Of a stretch of 9,704 nt of DNA, positions 6,631 to 9,704 are shown in pieces. The number at the start of each line of letters is the position of its first letter. The first letter of the stretch is position 1. Source of the DNA: an uncultured Flavobacteriales bacterium. Its GTDB lineage: Bacteria; Bacteroidota; Bacteroidia; Flavobacteriales; Crocinitomicaceae. The position numbers and the translations under genes are program-made. Under the pieces are notes generated by a model, which saw only the letters and a list, made by a program, of their open reading frames with translations, searched no databases and was not told where the DNA came from. Location of the stretch: positions 1 to 9,704 of the forward strand of contig CAMLET010000082.1 in NCBI GenBank assembly GCA_946479125.1. Reading direction: 5' to 3'.

Positions 6631-7063
6631 AGTAGTAGCTCATTTAAAGCAGCAAATTGGAAAACAAGCATCTGAAACGTTAACTCCTTCTCCTTTGATG
6701 ATTTGGTTGAATCCTATATTGCGCTCAGCAGAAGAAGGTACAGTGGTTTTTGAATACAAGGTGAGAAAAGAAATGACCAACCCGATTGGAATTTTGCATG
6801 GCGGCGTTTCGGCTGCGATTATTGATGATGCCATCGGAACAGCTGTTTACACTTTCGGTGAAGAACATTTCTATTCGACGATCAACAATGCAATTGATTA
6901 TATGTCACCAGCGAAAGAACACGAAACCGTAATTGCAGAAGCAAAAATCATCAAAAAAGGTCGACAACTGATTAACGCAGAATGCAGCATCTGGAATTCG
7001 GATAGGACAAAATTGATCGCAAGAGGATATTCCAATTTGATTCGAACAACAATTCCAAAATAG
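6623..7063 (+). CDS. PaaI/YdiI-type hotdog-fold acyl-CoA thioesterase
   Basis: Single hotdog-domain protein of 146 residues, the standard size for PaaI-type thioesterases, which hydrolyse acyl- or aryl-CoA to free acid and CoA. The hallmark stretch NPIGILHGGVSAAIIDDAIG (53-72) contains the HGG turn (59-61) and an acidic residue (Asp68 or Asp69) on the central helix as the likely catalytic base. The later segments AIDYMSPAKEHETVIAEAKIIKKGRQL and NAECSIWNSD fit the remaining strands. The ATG at 6623 overlaps the last 8 nt of the DinB-like gene (ATGAATAA junction), implying translational coupling. Its placement with a thiolase suggests release of CoA from acyl-CoA intermediates, or clearance of dead-end acyl-CoAs; the substrate cannot be read from sequence. 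No clear terminator follows. Confidence 0.9.
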   Translation: MNKVVAHLKQQIGKQASETLTPSPLMIWLNPILRSAEEGTVVFEYKVRKEMTNPIGILHGGVSAAIIDDAIGTAVYTFGEEHFYSTINNAIDYMSPAKEHETVIAEAKIIKKGRQLINAECSIWNSDRTKLIARGYSNLIRTTIPK

Positions 7064-7080
7064 TCGGATTTTTAATCTAG

Positions 7081-7116
7081 ATTCACTAACTTTCGTTACG
7101 AAGTGTAAGGGTGAAT
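7081..7116 (+). other. Hairpin immediately upstream of the membrane protein start
   Basis: ATTCAC (7081-7086) pairs with GTGAAT (7111-7116). Inside it, TA, ACTT and CG (7087-7095) pair with CG, AAGT and TA (7099-7107), with single-base bulges around a TTA loop. In total about 14 bp form with three small bulges, ending 2 nt before the ATG at 7119. There is no U-tract, so a terminator is unlikely. It could restrict ribosome access or protect the downstream mRNA. Pairing is seen; function is inferred. Confidence 0.4.
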
Positions 7117-7118
7117 TT

Positions 7119-7679
7119 ATGAAGGTTGGATGGTTTTGGTTTACGAATCTCACTCTGCTGATCATACTTTTGGTTTGGTCGGTTGGAAATGGATTATTGG
7201 TCTTCTACAGACTTAGTGAACAACTGGTACTGACGAGCATTTTTGGAATGTTGACGTTGAGTTTCTATTTCGCATTTAAGAAACAACACAAGAAATTTAA
7301 GTCGAAAAACCTGTTGATGGTGGTTCCGTTAACGGTAATCGCACCATTAACAACGGTACTTTTCGGTGTCTATATGTTTGGTTTGTTTATCAGTCCTGTC
7401 ATTATTTTTGCCTATGGCGGCTTATTGACATTACTCGCAGAATTGGGAAACATCAAAGTCAAAAAATCTGCCCATTACGTTTATCTGCTAATGTGCGTAA
7501 TCCCGTATGCATATCTGCCGTTAAACAACTTTTCAAATGAAATCCAATTTCATTATATCGTTTCCGGTGGAATCATAGTGCTTTGGTCTATGCTCGCCGG
7601 AATCATCCCGCATCTATTAAAATTCAACACCGTTACAGGAAATACTGACGAGGACGAAGATTATCTTTTCAAATCGTAA
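7119..7679 (+). CDS. Multi-pass membrane protein of unknown function
   Basis: I do not recognise a family. The 186-residue protein is strongly hydrophobic, with five or six likely membrane helices at about 5-27, 35-53, 66-85, 87-107, 117-137 and 145-165. A basic loop (KKQHKKFKSKN, 54-64) follows the second helix, and basic residues (IKVKK, 112-116) precede the fifth. The positive-inside rule would put both on the cytoplasmic side. The C-terminal tail is acidic (TDEDEDYLFKS). There is no signal-peptide cleavage motif, cysteine pair or catalytic signature. It lies 55 nt after the thioesterase, same strand, with a hairpin between, so it may be a last operon member or separately expressed. Codon use looks like that of its neighbours. 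The ATG at 7119 is the natural start. Confidence 0.75.
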   Translation: MKVGWFWFTNLTLLIILLVWSVGNGLLVFYRLSEQLVLTSIFGMLTLSFYFAFKKQHKKFKSKNLLMVVPLTVIAPLTTVLFGVYMFGLFISPVIIFAYGGLLTLLAELGNIKVKKSAHYVYLLMCVIPYAYLPLNNFSNEIQFHYIVSGGIIVLWSMLAGIIPHLLKFNTVTGNTDEDEDYLFKS

Positions 7680-7681
7680 AA

Positions 7682-7837
7682 AGCTTACGAACTTCCCCTA
7701 TTACCTTTGATTCATCTTAATTCAAAGAGGGCTTTAGGGAAGCATGAGAAGTCGAAGCTGGTGGAAATAAAACCATAACAAACCACCAAATCACAACTGA
7801 GTTAACCACTTAGATCAACACCAGTTTCGACTTTTCG
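7682..7837 (+). other. Structured convergent intergenic region with competing inverted repeats
   Basis: The 160-bp gap between convergent genes holds no gene. Arm B (7746-7763) pairs with arm C (7819-7836) over 18 bp, 16 Watson-Crick plus G-U at 7748/7834 and 7757/7825, around a 55-nt loop. Arm A (7682-7695, AGCTTACGAACTTC) can pair with the same B segment (7748-7759) over 12 bp with two single-A bulges. Between A and B, CTTCCC (7692-7697) pairs with GGGAAG (7737-7742), and CTTTGA (7705-7710) with TCAAAG (7722-7727). The G-U pairs exist only in plus-strand RNA. There is no U-tract, so it is not a standard intrinsic terminator, though it may act as a 3' end or a decay barrier. Confidence 0.5.
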
Positions 7838-7839
7838 CC

Positions 7840-8346
7840 TCAAGAAATTTCATAGTACAGTACTTCTTCCTCTTCACCTGGAAGAACAATCGCACCCATT
7901 GGTTTCAATCCAATCTTCTCCAATAAACGTTGAGAGGCCACATTTTCCTTCGAAGTAATCGCACACAATTTTGGGATTTGAAACACGTTGAAAGCCGCTT
8001 CTTTGATTTTGCTCGCAGCTTCGAATCCATAGCCCATTCCTTCATATTCTGGCAAAAAGGCAAAACCAATATCAATTCCTTCCAATCCGGGACGATCATA
8101 CAAGCCGCAAACACCCACTTTCGCTCCGTCACTTTTTCGGATAACGGTAAAATTGGAATATCCCAAACGTTCGTATTGACTTAACACGCGGTCTGTAATG
8201 TATTTCACGCCATCTTCTTCGGAATGCACATTGCGATCACCGATGAACTTTAACCATTTCGGTGTATTCATCACATTTACCAAGAAAACCGCATCAGAAG
8301 TATCCATCTGACGAAGCGTCAAACGTTCTGTTTCGAATTGCTTCAT
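7840..8346 (-). CDS. GNAT-family N-acetyltransferase, RimJ/RimL-like
   Basis: Acetyl-CoA-dependent N-acetyltransferase of 168 residues in the Acetyltransf_3 (RimJ/RimL) group. The N-terminus FETERLTLRQM (4-14) is typical of the group. The strand FTVIRKSDGAKVGVCGLYDR (66-85) leads to IDIGFAFLPEYEGMGYGFEA (91-110), whose GMGYG (103-107) is the pyrophosphate-binding loop for acetyl-CoA. The late motif SKENVASQRLLEKIGLK (132-148) includes the Asn-x-x-Ser pattern common in GNATs. Known relatives acetylate ribosomal protein N-termini, but many are of unknown target, and sequence alone does not settle the substrate. It appears monocistronic: convergent with the membrane gene, and separated from usp by 74 nt of repeat-rich DNA. 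The start is ATG 8346. Confidence 0.92.
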   Translation of the reverse strand: MKQFETERLTLRQMDTSDAVFLVNVMNTPKWLKFIGDRNVHSEEDGVKYITDRVLSQYERLGYSNFTVIRKSDGAKVGVCGLYDRPGLEGIDIGFAFLPEYEGMGYGFEAASKIKEAAFNVFQIPKLCAITSKENVASQRLLEKIGLKPMGAIVLPGEEEEVLYYEIS

Positions 8347-8358
8347 TCTGTATTATTC

Positions 8359-8391
8359 GTTCAAAAGATCAAAACGTTCAAAGTGTTCAAA
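8359..8391. repeat. Short GTTCAAA repeat patch
   Basis: GTTCAAA occurs at 8359-8365, 8376-8382 and 8385-8391, with the variant GATCAAA at 8367-8373, so units recur every 8-9 bp. The patch lies between usp and the GNAT gene and would be in the GNAT leader. It resembles, in style but not in sequence, the heptad repeats at 2068-2146. No regulatory role is evident. Confidence 0.5.
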
Positions 8392-8420
8392 CCTTGAGCC
8401 TTTTGACCATTTAGTCATTA

Positions 8421-9245
8421 TTAAATAGTTAGGAAGGATAACCCTGAAGTGATTGTAAGCTCTTCTGTGTTGACTGTCAAAACCGGAATATCATGCGAAT
8501 TCTCGATCAATTCCTGAACAAAAGAAGATGCTGAAGTCAAAACCGATTCGTTGTAATGCGCCACCGCAAACAAATCAGCATTTATAGAAGCTGCATATTC
8601 CTGCAATTCCTTTTCGTAAGACTTCTCCTTTGGAAGATTGACGATCTCATGATCAATTCCCTGATCTGTAAAGTATCGACGAAGAATCAATTGATTGGAT
8701 TTGGTCTTATCATGTAACCATTCATCTTTATCATAAAAACCAACGAGATGAATAGTCGACTTGAACATTTTGGCAATTTCCGCAGCAAAAGTCGCGATTT
8801 GTACTGTTTCCTTCTCGAAATAGAATGGCATTACAATATGCTTGATCTCGTTCAGGTTTCCGGTTCCTTGCGTAATCATGAAAGGTGTACCTGTACTGTT
8901 CACCACTTTCAACGCTCTACTTCCGAAGATCTTTTGCAAACCGGTAGCACCATGTGTTCCCATTACAATAAGAGAAGCGTTCAGAATATCACTCGCTTTA
9001 CCAATATCACCGTAAACATCACCTTCAATAACAATCGTTCGCATAATCGCTCTATCAGCTTCGGAAAACTGACTCAACACTTCATGAAACTTCTCTTTTG
9101 CATCTCTGCGTTCAGTCTTTTTATCAACTACATGAATTAAAACCAAGGAACCATTGTTCAAATGAGCGAATTCCAATGCCATTTTTGTGGCCGTATCAGC
9201 TACCGGAGTAAAATCGTGCGGAACGAGATAAATGTTTGCTTTCAT
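8421..9245 (-). CDS. Universal stress protein with tandem Usp domains
   Basis: Cytoplasmic stress protein of 274 residues with two UspA-type domains. The first (about 1-127) begins with KANIYLVPHDFTPVA. It contains HVVDK after the second strand, an ILNASLIVMGTHG strand, and the nucleotide-loop motif GTHG (96-99) followed by GS (108-109). The spacing is 8 residues rather than the classical 9; I recall similar GTHG...TGSWALKV versions in other Bacteroidota two-domain Usps, so this looks like a subfamily trait. The second domain (about 135-262, from IKHIVMPFYF to IPVLTVNT) lacks the GxxG loop and probably does not bind ATP the same way. I choose ATG 9245; an upstream extension to 9311 would be read through a terminator hairpin. 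It lies 28 nt after that terminator and shows no clear promoter. Confidence 0.92.
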   Translation of the reverse strand: MKANIYLVPHDFTPVADTATKMALEFAHLNNGSLVLIHVVDKKTERRDAKEKFHEVLSQFSEADRAIMRTIVIEGDVYGDIGKASDILNASLIVMGTHGATGLQKIFGSRALKVVNSTGTPFMITQGTGNLNEIKHIVMPFYFEKETVQIATFAAEIAKMFKSTIHLVGFYDKDEWLHDKTKSNQLILRRYFTDQGIDHEIVNLPKEKSYEKELQEYAASINADLFAVAHYNESVLTSASSFVQELIENSHDIPVLTVNTEELTITSGLSFLTI

Positions 9246-9272
9246 AGTTTCAGTATTGATAGTAAAGAAACG

Positions 9273-9301
9273 AAAAAAAGGGAGACGATTTCTCATCTCC
9301 C
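9273..9301 (-). terminator. Intrinsic terminator of the type IX-sorted protein gene
   Basis: Read on the minus strand, GGGAGATGA, a GAAA tetraloop, then TCGTCTCCC form a 9-bp stem (one T-G wobble) at 9301-9280, followed by seven T residues (9279-9273). This is a canonical rho-independent terminator 59 nt after the stop codon at 9361. It ends only 27 nt before the usp start, so it would limit read-through from the upstream gene into usp. Confidence 0.92.
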
Positions 9302-9360
9302 TCAATACCAACAGGATTATTTAATATTTATTAGTATTCGAAACTGATAGCAGATTTCAA

Positions 9361-9704
9361 TTACTCTTTAACAAACTTGATTTGTGTCACTTCATCCTTA
9401 GCAGACAAAATGCGCACAAAATAAATTCCTGAACTAATTTCTGAAACATCTATTACCGAATTGCTCAATAACGATTGCGTTGAAAGCACTTTTCCATTGA
9501 TGTCCATTACTTCAACAGTCATTACCTCATCCGGATTAGAAGAACTAACTGCCAACTTATCTTTTGTCGGATTCGGGTAAACAGAATACGATGATGACGT
9601 TGATTCTTCACCAATAAAGCTTGCAGAAGTTCTCGCCACATTTAACGTGTAACAGGTTGCACTTGTCGCTCCGTTGTAACCAATCACTCTTACAGTATAA
9701 GTTC
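9361..9704 (-). CDS. 3' end of a secreted protein with a type IX secretion C-terminal sorting domain
   Basis: Only the C-terminal 114 or so codons are in the window; the frame is open at the right edge and no start is present. The beginning (TYTVRVIGYNGATSATCYTLNV) looks like the end of a beta-sandwich repeat, similar to PPC or fibronectin-like modules in secreted Bacteroidota proteins. The end is a textbook Por_Secre_tail (T9SS type A) domain: SVYPNPTKDKLAV, EVMDINGKVLSTQ, IDVSEISSGIYFVRI and a final IKFVKE. Such tails direct export through the type IX system and are removed or used for anchoring at the cell surface. The catalytic or binding part lies outside the window, so the function is unknown. 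A strong terminator follows. Confidence 0.93.
   Translation of the reverse strand, partial: TYTVRVIGYNGATSATCYTLNVARTSASFIGEESTSSSYSVYPNPTKDKLAVSSSNPDEVMTVEVMDINGKVLSTQSLLSNSVIDVSEISSGIYFVRILSAKDEVTQIKFVKE

Noticed and set aside
7064..7080. GATT-TTT-AATC and AATCTAGATT palindromes after the thioesterase stop
   Set aside because: Very short AT-rich arms without a following T-tract; expected by chance at this base composition.
7682..7837. Possible integron attC site or intrinsic terminator
   Set aside because: No GTTRRRY/RYYYAAC core pair flanks the repeats and no integrase is nearby, and no U-tract follows any stem on either strand. Kept only as an unexplained structured region.
8404..8422. 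Small inverted repeat TGAC...GTCA after the usp stop
   Set aside because: Arms of only 4 bp and no T-run; too weak to call a terminator.
8748..9140. 130-codon plus-strand open frame antisense to usp
   Set aside because: It is a shadow of the Usp reading frame with no family resemblance.
1..9704. CRISPR arrays, tRNA/rRNA genes, insertion sequences, toxin-antitoxin or defence genes
   Set aside because: No regular long repeats with spacers, no RNA gene signatures, and no transposase, toxin or nuclease-like frames were found on either strand.

Overview
The window looks like chromosomal DNA of a Bacteroidota species, probably Flavobacteriales and possibly close to Crocinitomicaceae/Fluviicola (the family is a guess). 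The reasons are the gene order mraZ-rsmH-ftsL-ftsI with a PASTA-tailed FtsI, a C-terminal type IX secretion sorting domain, AT-rich leaders without Shine-Dalgarno sites at the starts, and promoter-like TTG/TTTG...TAnnTTTG elements of the Bacteroidota sigma-A type.

Positions 1-3950 (minus strand) hold the head of the division and cell wall (dcw) cluster. It reads mraZ, rsmH (mraW), an ftsL-like gene, and ftsI/PBP3, which runs off the left edge. The first three genes overlap by 11-14 nt. ftsL and ftsI are separated by 72 nt that carry an inverted block of 7-bp repeats. The 286-bp divergent region 3951-4236 carries a MraZ-box operator just upstream of mraZ (three GTG boxes at exact 10-bp spacing), two candidate mraZ promoters, a palindrome, and a second, oppositely oriented array of MraZ-like boxes facing the neighbouring regulator gene.

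Positions 4237-7063 (plus strand) form an acyl-CoA module: a TetR-family regulator, a thiolase (acetyl-CoA C-acetyltransferase type), a DinB/DUF1572-like protein and a PaaI-type hotdog thioesterase. The last three are tightly packed, with a 10-nt gap and then an 8-nt overlap. Matching inverted repeats (ATACC-N4-GGTAT) lie before tetR and before the thiolase and are the obvious candidate operators for the TetR protein. A multi-pass membrane protein of unknown function follows (7119-7679), preceded by a hairpin that ends 2 nt before its start codon.

Positions 7680-7839 have no gene but contain strong inverted repeats. One is an 18-19 bp stem that is complete, with G-U pairs, only in plus-strand RNA, and a third related segment could pair with the same arm. 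Next, on the minus strand, come a RimJ/RimL-like GNAT acetyltransferase, a short repeat patch, a two-domain universal stress protein, a textbook intrinsic terminator, and the 3' end of a secreted protein with a type IX sorting tail, cut by the right edge.

I saw no tRNA, rRNA, CRISPR array, insertion sequence or defence system. The most noteworthy points are the second, opposing MraZ-box array, the TetR operator pair and the structured convergent intergenic region.
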